NCBI RefSeq assembly: GCF_047250385.1
Contig: NZ_JBLBVM010000042.1
Span: forward strand, 1-64,000
DNA: 64,000 bases
DNA from: Glaciecola sp047250385
Lineage (GTDB): Bacteria; Pseudomonadota; Gammaproteobacteria; Enterobacterales; Alteromonadaceae
Direction: 5' to 3'
The notes beneath the pieces are model-generated. The model had not been told where the DNA came from, did no database searches, and saw only the letters and a program-made list of their open reading frames with translations. This document shows, in pieces, positions 9,200 through 17,806 of this stretch; position 1 is the first letter of the stretch; each line of letters starts with the position of its first letter. The translations under genes were made by a program, and so were the position numbers.

Positions 9200-10672
9200 T
9201 CATAACTTATATAATGGCATTGGTTTAAGTCCATTAGATAAATTCCATAAGCTCAGTGTTAAGTAGCTTCGCCAAGGTGCGGCGAGTTCATCGTTTATGT
9301 GTATTTGTTCATCTGCTAATTTCTTCACTTGGTTTTTCACTACCAAATCTGTCGCTAAAAAAATGTCTGGCGAATCGCTGTTGCGCATATTCACATAATT
9401 GACTGTCCAAGCACCAATCCCTTTAATTTGTAACCACTCCTCTACCGACACATTTGGATTCGATAACATGAATTGTGCAAAGGCCTTAAGCGTTGCTTTG
9501 CGGGCATTTGGCATTTTTAGAAACGATAGATCGGCTTCTGCCACTTGCTTGGGCCTTACAAATGGGCTGAGTAGTAGTTCGTTGTTTAGTAGGTCGTTGT
9601 TTAGTGGTCCATTCTTTAATGGTTCATTTTCCAGAGGTTCACCGCTAAGCGTCTCTTGCAATAAATTCAGCTGTCCAATCGCTGCTTTCACTGTCACTTG
9701 CTGACCGACTATTGCTCGACACCCGGCCTCAAACCGATCGACAATCCCTGGCAGTCGCAAACCGTTCAAGATATGGGAGGACGGCATGCCCGCTTCTTGT
9801 AGTGATTCATAAATTGCTAAAGGCTCACAATTCAAATCCAGCATTTTTTGAACCGACGCTATACTGTCTTTTAATAAGTTTAAATTACTGAGTATAAAAG
9901 TAACTTCAAATCGATGCTTCTCTGCTTGATGCCTTGCTTGAAAGAAAACTGTATCGCCACCTAAACGAAGCACTTTGCTGATACTGTCTTCTTCCACCTT
10001 TTCATTCGATTGAATTTCTCGTAGTTTGAAAAAGTCACGAATGTGCTGCCATTGATAAGGTGGTCGATACGATAAATAGACTTTCACACTGCTGCCCTCA
10101 ATCGCTGTCGTCGTTTTATTTGCACGGCGAATCTGACTGGGTGTTAGCCCTGTATTCAACTTCATGTGGTGTTGTAATGGTTTTGCCGCACTGAAGCCAC
10201 AAGCTTGCGCCACATGCTCTATAGGAAGGTTTGATTCATGCAGTAATTGCTTGGCGAAAAGTAGACGGCAGAGTAACTGGTAGCGTTTCGGTGAAACCTG
10301 TAAATGCTGCTCGAATAATTTCGTAAAATAACGCGTGCTGATACCCAGCTTCTCGGCAATTTCAGCGATACTCAATGAAAGGTTGGCACCGAGTAGCTTT
10401 ATGCCACGCTCTACTGTCGTTTCAACACCCTTCCATGCACATGAGCCTGGCGCACTATCAGGTCGGCACATTAAACAAGGTCGAAAGCCTTCACTCATCG
10501 CTTTCACTGCACTCTCATAATAAGTGACGTTCTTCTCTATAGGCATGCGTGCTTTGCAAATTGGGCGACAAAATATTCCGGTGCTTTTTACGCCGACAAA
10601 AAATAAACCATCGAAACGAGGATCTCGAGTGGCTCTAGCTTTTTGAACGGTTGAAAGCGATAAGTTTAGCAT
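9200..10672 (-). CDS. alkA: Ada-type regulator fused to AlkA 3-methyladenine DNA glycosylase II
   Basis: The 490-residue protein combines sensor, regulator and repair enzyme. Residues 1-80 form an Ada zinc domain with Cys35, Cys39, Cys66 and Cys69 (GIFCRPIC, RPCLMC). Cys35 matches the methyl-accepting Cys38 of E. coli Ada. An AraC-type DNA-binding domain follows (about 85-185, CGFSAAKPLQHHMK and GLTPSQIRR). The rest is AlkA: an N-terminal domain (VYLSYRPPYQW) and a helix-hairpin-helix-GPD fold with LQIKGIGAWTVNYV and the catalytic-type Asp in FLATDLVVKN. This fusion is known in proteobacteria. It lacks the Ada methyltransferase domain, but Ogt next door supplies that activity. It contains a short in-frame tandem repeat. 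Confidence 0.93.
   Translation of the reverse strand: MLNLSLSTVQKARATRDPRFDGLFFVGVKSTGIFCRPICKARMPIEKNVTYYESAVKAMSEGFRPCLMCRPDSAPGSCAWKGVETTVERGIKLLGANLSLSIAEIAEKLGISTRYFTKLFEQHLQVSPKRYQLLCRLLFAKQLLHESNLPIEHVAQACGFSAAKPLQHHMKLNTGLTPSQIRRANKTTTAIEGSSVKVYLSYRPPYQWQHIRDFFKLREIQSNEKVEEDSISKVLRLGGDTVFFQARHQAEKHRFEVTFILSNLNLLKDSIASVQKMLDLNCEPLAIYESLQEAGMPSSHILNGLRLPGIVDRFEAGCRAIVGQQVTVKAAIGQLNLLQETLSGEPLENEPLKNGPLNNDLLNNELLLSPFVRPKQVAEADLSFLKMPNARKATLKAFAQFMLSNPNVSVEEWLQIKGIGAWTVNYVNMRNSDSPDIFLATDLVVKNQVKKLADEQIHINDELAAPWRSYLTLSLWNLSNGLKPMPLYKL
9577..9636 (-). repeat. In-frame 15-bp minisatellite inside alkA
   Basis: Four 15-base units (starts 9577, 9592, 9607, 9622), of which the first two are nearly identical, encode five-residue repeats of the kind E-P-L-x-N/N-x-L-L-N. 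They fall in a loop of the AlkA part between the N-terminal domain and the HhH region. The reading frame stays open, so this looks like a slippage-expanded surface loop. Confidence 0.75.
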
Positions 10673-10888
10673 TGTGTTGATGGCCTGTAATAATAAGAAT
10701 GAAGCGTTTTACATTAAATAATCTGATCGTAGTTTAAACCTTATTTAAATATAAACACGTTGTTTTCGGAACAAGTCATTAGATGTGAGAAGCTAAAAGT
10801 TCAAAAACTGAACTTTAGTTGAATTGTCGTGGCCATTTAGCAGATAATAGCCATTCAATAATAAGAAAAGTGGTCTATTTTGCAATTC

Positions 10889-12022
10889 ATGAAAGCGCCA
10901 GTTTGCGCAGCTGTTTTACTTTTTCTTGTCAGTCCTATGCTTCTAGCTGAAACATGGGTTGATGACTTTACGAAAGAAATCAAAGCGGCGGCAAAGAAGA
11001 AAAATGTTCCGGGGCTCGCCTTTATAAGGGTGGCACCCAATCAAGAAACTCGTTTTGAATTCTTTGGTAAAACAGAAAAGTCTGGCACAGCAATCGACAA
11101 AGAGACTGTTTTTCGTTTAGCTTCGGTATCGAAAACCTTTACAGCCGTTTTTATGGCCCAGCAAGTACGTGATAAAAAGCTAACATGGCAGAATTCACTG
11201 CAAGAACTTGTACCTGATTACAAATTCGATAACTTCAGCGATACTCCTATTTTATTGCAACACCTTATTGGGCAATCGACGGGTTTTATTCCCAATGCTT
11301 ATGACAATTTAATTGAGGCAAATTACAAGCTGCCACGTGTTCTAAAACACCTAGAGAAACTCGATTCATTATGTAAGCCCGGTATTTGTTATACGTATCA
11401 GAATACTTTTTTTGGTGTTCTTGAAGAATACTACCGCCTGCAAAAAACGACCTTCGCGAAAGAAATCACCGATAATATTATTACCCCCTTGAATATGCCA
11501 ACTGCCAGTGTTGGAAGAAAAGCACTGATGGCATCTAAGAAGTGGGCCAAACCTCATGCCGCAATCGATAAAGACAAATGGGTAAGCGTTCGCGTCAAAG
11601 ATAACTATTACAAGTATTCCCCTGCGGCTGGTGTGAATGCAAGCGCCGCTGATATGGAAATTTGGTTAAAAGCGATGCTCTTAGAATACCCTGAAGTGAT
11701 TGATCAGAGCATGCTCGATACACTGACTGAAACACGAGTAAAAACTAAACGAGAGTTGTATCGCAGAGAGTGGCGTAAGCAGCTTAAAGATGCCCATTAT
11801 GGCCTAGGTTGGCGCATATACAATATCGATGATATTGAGATTATTTACCATGGTGGATGGGTGCAAGGTTATCGTGCTGATGTGGCATTTTCGCCGGAAC
11901 TAGGTGTCGGTTACGCACTTTTAATGAACGCAGAGTCTAATCTGATAAATGAAATAACTGCAAAGTTTTGGAAGAAGCAAATTGAAGCTTATCAGGTGGC
12001 TCAATTAGCTACATTGAAATAA
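10889..12022 (+). CDS. Secreted serine hydrolase of the class C beta-lactamase / PBP-like family
   Basis: This 377-residue protein has a signal peptide (MKAPVCAAVLLFLVSPMLLA, cleavage near residue 20). Its catalytic motifs fit the beta-lactamase-related fold: S79-V-S-K82 in FRLASVSKTF, Y170-Q-N172 in YTYQNTFF, and H321-G-G323 in YHGGWVQGYR in place of KTG. Members include esterases, D-aminopeptidases and carboxypeptidases, so substrate and resistance phenotype cannot be inferred. A TTG three codons upstream is possible, but ATG 10889 places the signal peptide correctly. It is monocistronic and ends in a strong terminator. Confidence 0.85.
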   Translation: MKAPVCAAVLLFLVSPMLLAETWVDDFTKEIKAAAKKKNVPGLAFIRVAPNQETRFEFFGKTEKSGTAIDKETVFRLASVSKTFTAVFMAQQVRDKKLTWQNSLQELVPDYKFDNFSDTPILLQHLIGQSTGFIPNAYDNLIEANYKLPRVLKHLEKLDSLCKPGICYTYQNTFFGVLEEYYRLQKTTFAKEITDNIITPLNMPTASVGRKALMASKKWAKPHAAIDKDKWVSVRVKDNYYKYSPAAGVNASAADMEIWLKAMLLEYPEVIDQSMLDTLTETRVKTKRELYRREWRKQLKDAHYGLGWRIYNIDDIEIIYHGGWVQGYRADVAFSPELGVGYALLMNAESNLINEITAKFWKKQIEAYQVAQLATLK

Positions 12023-12048
12023 CAAAAAAGTGCCTTCTGAAATGAAAT

Positions 12049-12087
12049 AAGCCCCGAAAGTTAGATAATACCTTCGGGGCTTTTTTA
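12049..12087 (+). terminator. Rho-independent terminator after the serine hydrolase
   Basis: AAGCCCCGAA pairs with TTCGGGGCTT and is followed by TTTTTT. It lies 27 bp beyond the hydrolase stop. The A-rich left side means it could also serve the convergent speA transcript. Confidence 0.9.
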
Positions 12088-12210
12088 TGATTAAATCGAA
12101 ATACTCTCACCTCTTTAAAAGAAGATTAGCAAAGCTTCGACTACGAAGATTTAACTAAGCCGCACTCATTGAGCAATTCCGGCTGAGCAGCTCCAACTAA
12201 GCAGTTTCAA

Positions 12211-14136
12211 CTAAGAAGTTTTAAGGTAAGTATAACCTTTCAAACAACTCTCATAGAAATCGGTCCATTTCACGCCTTCACGAGGCTTTATTTGACCATT
12301 AGCTACTTCTTTATCTATCTGACGTTTTACATCAATTGCCATTGCACTTGGATGGTATTGCATAATCGAAAGAACATCTTGTACTGACGAACCGGCAACA
12401 AACTCTTCAATGTAAAAATCCTCTGGATCATCATCATCACTGAAAATATGCACTTCATTTACTCGTCCAAACAAGTTGTGCATATCACCCATTACATCTT
12501 GGTAAGCACCTGTTAGAAACAAACCTAAGTGTGCTTTCTGTCCTGGCTCAAGTGAGCGAATAGGAAAGATGTTTTGTAGCTGGCGGTCAACGATGAACTG
12601 GTCAATCTTGCCATCACTGTCACAGGTAATATCAACTAACGAACAGTTAATATCAGGCTCTTTATCCATTCCCGTTAGTGGCACAACAGGTAATAATTGA
12701 TCAATTGCCCATGTATCTGCCGCAGATTGGAAAATCGAGAAATTACATAAGTATTGCGACGACAAGCTAAAGTCCAGATGCTGTAGACCTTCTGGTACAA
12801 ACTCTTCATCACGATAGGCAACTTGCAAACGACGCATAATTTCCCAATACAGAGTTTCGATTTTGCCTAATTCTTCTAAAGACACGACGCGTAATTTGAA
12901 AGCGCTAACAGCCTTCTCTTTCCATTCCGAGGCGTCATTGTATACTTCCTGAAGGTTAACCTCAGGACTCCAATATTCAATAATTTCACGCATATTCTTC
13001 AATAGTACGTGTTCATTCTCTACTTTTGAAGTATCAAGCGAAGCGCCATCAGCTTTGATTTCACCAACAATCTCTGTCACGACGCAGCTATGATGCGCAG
13101 TAATCGCGCGGCCACTTTCTGTTACTAAATTTGGGTGTGGTACGCCTTCAAGATCACAAACTTCTCGCATGCCGTAAACAACGTCAGCGACATACTCATT
13201 CAAGCTATAGTTGCGTGAGGAATCATTAGTCGACTTACTGCCGTCATAATCGATACCCAAACCACCGCCAACGTCCACGTATTCTAATGCGAAGCCCATT
13301 TTATGCAGTTCAGCATAAATACGCGCGCCTTCGTTCACCGCATCTTTAATTGCGCGAATATCTGTTAACTGAGAGCCGATATGGAAATGCAGTAATTTTA
13401 ATGTGTGCCCCATGTCTTCTTTCTCAAGAAGCCTAGCTGCATTAATAATTTCAGGGATAGTAAGTCCAAACTTAGCTCTATCTCCACTGGAACCCTGCCA
13501 CTTACCTTTACCTAGAGCGCTCATTTTAGAACGTAAGCCGATTATAGGTTCAATGTTAAGTTCTTTAGAAATCTTAATAAGCAAAGTTAGTTCTGAGAAT
13601 TTCTCAATAACCACCACTACTTTTCTACCTAGCTTTCTGCCAAGTAGGGATAAACGAATAAACTCTTCATCTTTGTAACCATTCAAAATGGTCAAGGAAT
13701 TTGGATTTGTGTTGTATGCAAGCACCGCTAAAAGTTCAGATTTTGAGCCTGCTTCAAGCCCATAGTCATAGGGTGCCCCAGCATCGACAATTTCTTCAAC
13801 CACTTCGCGCATTTGGTTTACTTTAATTGGATACACACCATTATACTGACCTTGGTACTTTGCTTGTTCGATAACTTGATTAAAACATTCATTAATACCC
13901 ACAACTTGTGAGCGCAGAATGTCATGAAAACGAATAACAACCGGGAACTGAATTCCTTCTTGTGTGATCTCATCAACCACTGACTTAAAGTCAATGCGCA
14001 TATTATCGTTTTTGGGATCTGGAGAAACGTGGATGTTGCCGTTCTCGCCAATCTTAAAATAGCCGCCACCCCAACTAGACACGCCATAGATGCGCTCAGC
14101 TTCTTCAATAGACCATTCAACTTTATTTGTTGTCAT
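12211..14136 (-). CDS. speA: Biosynthetic arginine decarboxylase
   Basis: SpeA converts arginine to agmatine, the first step of the putrescine pathway that bypasses ornithine. The protein has 641 residues, near the usual 630-660, and is a fold-III PLP enzyme. The PLP lysine is Lys105 in GVYPIKVNQ. Other conserved elements are LLHFHIGSQL, YVDVGGGLG (phosphate-binding Gly run) and LVTESGRA. The C-terminal part contains LFLTGAYQDVMGDMHNLFG. The start is an ATG. No partner such as speB is adjacent, and the gene stands alone. Confidence 0.97.
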   Translation of the reverse strand: MTTNKVEWSIEEAERIYGVSSWGGGYFKIGENGNIHVSPDPKNDNMRIDFKSVVDEITQEGIQFPVVIRFHDILRSQVVGINECFNQVIEQAKYQGQYNGVYPIKVNQMREVVEEIVDAGAPYDYGLEAGSKSELLAVLAYNTNPNSLTILNGYKDEEFIRLSLLGRKLGRKVVVVIEKFSELTLLIKISKELNIEPIIGLRSKMSALGKGKWQGSSGDRAKFGLTIPEIINAARLLEKEDMGHTLKLLHFHIGSQLTDIRAIKDAVNEGARIYAELHKMGFALEYVDVGGGLGIDYDGSKSTNDSSRNYSLNEYVADVVYGMREVCDLEGVPHPNLVTESGRAITAHHSCVVTEIVGEIKADGASLDTSKVENEHVLLKNMREIIEYWSPEVNLQEVYNDASEWKEKAVSAFKLRVVSLEELGKIETLYWEIMRRLQVAYRDEEFVPEGLQHLDFSLSSQYLCNFSIFQSAADTWAIDQLLPVVPLTGMDKEPDINCSLVDITCDSDGKIDQFIVDRQLQNIFPIRSLEPGQKAHLGLFLTGAYQDVMGDMHNLFGRVNEVHIFSDDDDPEDFYIEEFVAGSSVQDVLSIMQYHPSAMAIDVKRQIDKEVANGQIKPREGVKWTDFYESCLKGYTYLKTS

Positions 14137-14206
14137 ACCAGCGTCCCCGCATCAAACCCACAATAAACACTAAGAAATTCCGAACCCTAAATTGAGTAGG
14201 GCGCGT

Positions 14207-14212
14207 ATTATA
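14207..14212 (-). promoter_or_regulatory. speA: Possible -10 box of speA
   Basis: A perfect TATAAT lies on the minus strand about 70 bp before the speA ATG. The matching -35 is weak (TTAGTA-like, 17-bp spacing), so this is tentative. Confidence 0.3.
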
Positions 14213-14420
14213 GTCAAGTTTTGCTGGGTTACTAATTGTTTTGTATTTTTTCAGCTTTTTTTGTTAGTGTAATCTCACTAATAGATATTAACAAAATTGC
14301 AACAAAAACATAAATATTGCCAACATACCGTAATAGTAAAGGGTCCGTTTTGCAAAATGCACCTTTTAGTCGTCATTACTTAACCTAACTATTTAATTTT
14401 TTTGGTTTGAGTATTTATAT

Positions 14421-15362
14421 ATGGGTAGCGCATTACATCAAGAAGACAAGGACGAATCGGGAAGCTTTAGGGTACTCGTAGTTGACGAAAACCAATTGGA
14501 CATGAAACTCTATGAGAGTGGTTTAGGAGACAATTTTGACGTGTCCTTTTCACAAGATGTTCATACCGCTTGGGAATTGCTTAATAGTGCCCCGCTGCCC
14601 GATGCGATAATTGTGGACGTCATTAAGCAAGATGAAGACGGCTTAGAACTGTGTAACCGCATGAAAGAAACTCAATTTATTCAGGACGTACCCATCATTT
14701 TCGTTGCGGCATCAAAAAGTAACTCGGTGAGATCGAGAGCCTTTGACCTTGGCGGCGCAGACTTCATCGAAAAGCCTTTACTAATGAATGAACTTGTCGC
14801 CCGATTACGACGACACATAGCGCTTTATCGTAAAACTAAAAAGCTCGAATCGTTGATTTATATCGATCCACTCACCCATCTGCCAAACGCCGCCAAGTTT
14901 CAGGAGGTGTTGAAAATTGAATGGGCTCGCTGTGCAAGATATTGGCATCATTTAACTTTGCTAGTAATCCGTATTGATAATCTTGATTTCATTAGAGATC
15001 TCGGTGGCAGTGACAAGTATTTTTCGACGATTGCAGGAATAGCAGAAGGTCTAACATCCGCTGGCAATCGCCCAGGTGATTTAGTTGCTACCTTAACCAA
15101 CGACAAGTTTGCTGTTCTGCTATCGGATTGTGGGCATGAAGGAGCAAAACTGAAAGCTAAGCAAATTATGGCCAAATTCGATAATGACGAGTTAGGCAGC
15201 TCTGGTATTCATCTAAACAGCACCGTTGGCTATGCTGTGGCAGCACCCGCTGGCGGTGGTACGCCTGATGCACTCTATCGTGAAGTTGATAATTTGATGC
15301 TTGAAGCACAGAAATGTGGCGAAATCTATGCGGTAAAAGGCATTATCGGTGTTGACGAATAG
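14421..15362 (+). CDS. Response regulator with receiver and degenerate GGDEF domain
   Basis: This 313-residue cytosolic protein has a CheY-like receiver (about 15-132) with phospho-acceptor Asp66 in AIIVDV and the switch lysine in FIEKPL. A diguanylate cyclase fold follows (about 142-305), starting with the typical YIDPLTHLPN. At the GGDEF site it reads TNDKF (226-230), so two glycines and the acidic pair are lost and catalysis is unlikely. No histidine kinase is adjacent. It could act as a phosphorylation-controlled binding protein. A GGDEF-like domain lacking its motif also occurs in the 6272-7765 protein. Confidence 0.82.
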   Translation: MGSALHQEDKDESGSFRVLVVDENQLDMKLYESGLGDNFDVSFSQDVHTAWELLNSAPLPDAIIVDVIKQDEDGLELCNRMKETQFIQDVPIIFVAASKSNSVRSRAFDLGGADFIEKPLLMNELVARLRRHIALYRKTKKLESLIYIDPLTHLPNAAKFQEVLKIEWARCARYWHHLTLLVIRIDNLDFIRDLGGSDKYFSTIAGIAEGLTSAGNRPGDLVATLTNDKFAVLLSDCGHEGAKLKAKQIMAKFDNDELGSSGIHLNSTVGYAVAAPAGGGTPDALYREVDNLMLEAQKCGEIYAVKGIIGVDE

Positions 15363-15486
15363 TTTCGCCAAATAGCTGAAAGTACCTACTTTTGAGTAGC
15401 ATTTTACCTACTCAGTGCTATACACAAATTGCAGGTCTTCGCGTAAATTAGTGAACATCATTTTCTTCCATTTAGGTTTATAAAGC

Positions 15487-15879
15487 ATGATTTCAATGTT
15501 CAGTGATTTGCTCGAAATGTCGGGTGAGCAACCCGATCCACAGCGACTGCTTTTTCTGTTTGCTGCAGCGGACCCAACCAACAAAAGCGCGAAAAGAGAA
15601 GACAAGAAAGGTACTATTGAACCAACAATGGTTGTAGATAAGCTACCTAGCGAAGTGCCAAGTTTTGAAGCCCTCATAAAAGAGGCCGATAGCATCAACA
15701 AGAAGTGGGACTTTGTTTTCATCGCTAGCCTTTCTGGTCAAAATAAACAGCCACCTTCGAGCGAAGATGCAGAACCGTTCTTAGATCAAATGACGGACGA
15801 TGTTATGACAGGTAAAAATATTCGTCGTTACGTGGTGTTTGACCGCAAAGAAAACCCAATCGAATTGCTAGCCAGCTAA
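15487..15879 (+). CDS. Conserved hypothetical protein
   Basis: This 130-residue soluble protein resembles a gammaproteobacterial family often labelled, without proof, 'ribonucleotide reductase subunit alpha'. Shared features are an N-terminal FSDLLEMSGEQPDPQRLLF stretch, a central VVDKLPSEVPSF, WDFVFIASLSG, and a C-terminal YVVFDRKENP. It has no radical or substrate cysteines, so it cannot be a reductase. ATG 15487 or 15496 could be the start. It follows the receiver/GGDEF gene by 124 bp on the same strand and may be separate. Its function is unknown. Confidence 0.7.
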   Translation: MISMFSDLLEMSGEQPDPQRLLFLFAAADPTNKSAKREDKKGTIEPTMVVDKLPSEVPSFEALIKEADSINKKWDFVFIASLSGQNKQPPSSEDAEPFLDQMTDDVMTGKNIRRYVVFDRKENPIELLAS

Positions 15880-15958
15880 TTCGTCGAATAGAGCAGTCAA
15901 ATGTCCTTTAACTGCTCTAATTCCTCTAATTCCTCTAATTCCTCTACAAGACAAGTAT

Positions 15959-17731
15959 TCAACTCTTGGTAGAGAATAACACCACCACTATAATCAACAT
16001 GAAAATCCAGAACGCCGACATAAGCTGCCAGAACATTAAGCCTTTACTGTTTTGAATAACGGGATCATCTTGCAAGAACTCAGGATTAGGCGCAGTAACA
16101 TCCCTTACAAATTCAGATAATTGACGATAGCGATTAGGTAAGTGCAATGAAACACCTTTCTCAATTGCCCTATCGAACCAAAGCGGAATAATTGGGTTAT
16201 AAGTGGATGCCGGAATATATCTCAATTTGTCAAAATCGCCACTTGTAACACATTGTTCTATTTTTTCGCTATAGGGTAACTTCCCAGTAAACAATTCATA
16301 AGTAATGGTAGCGAGCGCGTAGATGTCGCCCTGAACGCCCGTATTCTTACCCTGTAAATAATAAGGGTCGGAATAGGTGGCTGTGCCTAAAGCGCCTAAA
16401 TGCTCGATAGGCGTAAATATCTCCGCAATGCCCGCAACAAACACTGAACCAAAATCAATTACCTTAATATTCAAGTTCTCATCGATCATAATATTGGCGG
16501 GCTTTAGATCTTGATGAATAGTTTCCGAAGCATGAAAAGCTGCTAAAGCTTTCGCGACTTGCTTAACGATACCAATCGCCTTTTTCGGTGTTGGTAATGG
16601 GTTTTGTAACATCCATTTGTCGAGTGAAATACCGGGCACGAGCTCCATGAGGTAATACAAAAAAGTTCGAGGCCTGTTCTGCGTCACAATATTCACCGTG
16701 AACTCACTTTTTATGCGCTTGCCAATCCATTCTTCTTGAATAAAGCGGTCGATGTAATGCACGTCATCCTGAAAGTTAATCGAGGGCGTTTTCATGACCA
16801 AATTTTTGCCCGATTCCTTATCATTCACTAAATACACTTGGCTACGGCTGCTAGCAAAGAGCTCTTTTACAACCTCAAATCCGTCAATCTTCATACCAGG
16901 TTCAAGATCGGGCGGAAAAGGCAGGCGAGTTAATTTAGAATTGAAGTCGTCGCGATTCTCCTGAGGGAGTTCATTAATTTTGCACAGCAAACAAGTGATG
17001 TTGTCGTCGCTTTTGTTTGCCGTTGCGTGTTCGACAAGTTGCTCACAGGCATCTTGTACTGAAGGGCTGGTATTCACTATTTGGAGAATTTCATCATCAC
17101 TCATGAAATCGTGAATACCATCGGTTGTTAGCAGTAATATATCATCCTGATTTAGGCTTATTTTGCCAAAATCGATTTGCAGTATATTGTCCATACCAAC
17201 CGCTCTGGACAAAATATTCTTTCCGCCGCCGATATTCACCGCATGATCACGAGTTACCTGTTTTATTTGTATTTTCTGCTCTTCATTCTTGAAGATATGA
17301 TAAATTCTCGAATCGCCCGCATGGAAAAAATAGGCGGTTCTCGACTTAATGACAACACCGCTAAATGTGCACAAATAGCCTTTTTCTTGTTGCAGAAACT
17401 CATGGCTCTTTTTAAATAAATTGAGATTGATTGATGAAAGTGTTTTTTGACCAGCCTGCTTAACAGACCACGTATCTGGCGTTTTAAAGTATTCTTCTAT
17501 AAATTGCGTAACGGCATAATGGCTTGCTTCTTTTCCCGCTTCAGCACTGCTCACTCCGTCGGCGATCATTAAACCAATGCCTTTGTTAATAAGAGCGTGA
17601 TTATGTTGAGGAACAAAAGCATGCACCGCATCTTCATTCACCGCTTTTTTTCCTGCGATGGAATGCTGCGCGATATCTACTGTGATTGAAGCAGCAGTTG
17701 TCTCTATCGTTAATTCAGAGTTTGTGGACAA
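15959..17731 (-). CDS. PP2C-type phosphatase fused to Ser/Thr protein kinase, membrane anchored
   Basis: The 590-residue protein has a PP2C phosphatase domain (about 15-250) with the acidic metal site NEDAV, IADGVSS, HAGDSRIY, TTDGIHDF and SDDNITCLL. A Hanks-type kinase follows (about 280-545), with ATP-site lysine in LVMKTP, catalytic loop HQDLKPANIMID and metal site VIDFGS. A C-terminal transmembrane helix (about 565-587) tethers it so that both domains face the cytoplasm. The start is a TTG with ribosome site TGAGGT. It follows the nitrate transporter gene on the same strand. I recall such fusions beside nitrate transporters in other proteobacteria, which suggests control of nitrate uptake. 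The target is unknown. Confidence 0.9.
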   Translation of the reverse strand: MSTNSELTIETTAASITVDIAQHSIAGKKAVNEDAVHAFVPQHNHALINKGIGLMIADGVSSAEAGKEASHYAVTQFIEEYFKTPDTWSVKQAGQKTLSSINLNLFKKSHEFLQQEKGYLCTFSGVVIKSRTAYFFHAGDSRIYHIFKNEEQKIQIKQVTRDHAVNIGGGKNILSRAVGMDNILQIDFGKISLNQDDILLLTTDGIHDFMSDDEILQIVNTSPSVQDACEQLVEHATANKSDDNITCLLCKINELPQENRDDFNSKLTRLPFPPDLEPGMKIDGFEVVKELFASSRSQVYLVNDKESGKNLVMKTPSINFQDDVHYIDRFIQEEWIGKRIKSEFTVNIVTQNRPRTFLYYLMELVPGISLDKWMLQNPLPTPKKAIGIVKQVAKALAAFHASETIHQDLKPANIMIDENLNIKVIDFGSVFVAGIAEIFTPIEHLGALGTATYSDPYYLQGKNTGVQGDIYALATITYELFTGKLPYSEKIEQCVTSGDFDKLRYIPASTYNPIIPLWFDRAIEKGVSLHLPNRYRQLSEFVRDVTAPNPEFLQDDPVIQNSKGLMFWQLMSAFWIFMLIIVVVLFSTKS

Positions 17732-17750
17732 AGGGCTTACCTCATTTGCA

Positions 17751-17785
17751 AAAACAAAAGTGGATCACCAGACTGATGACCCACT
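17751..17785 (-). terminator. Terminator or attenuator between the nitrate transporter and the kinase gene
   Basis: On the minus strand AGTGGGTCA pairs with TGATCCACT (nine pairs, one G-U), followed by TTTTGTTTTTG. It lies 22 bp past the transporter stop and before the kinase start at 17731, so read-through would set a lower kinase dose. Confidence 0.75.
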
Positions 17786-17806
17786 TCCCAAACCAAGATG
17801 ATGAAC

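Noticed and set aside
15487..15879. Ribonucleotide reductase subunit alpha
   Set aside because: The label circulates in databases, but the protein lacks every catalytic residue of a reductase.
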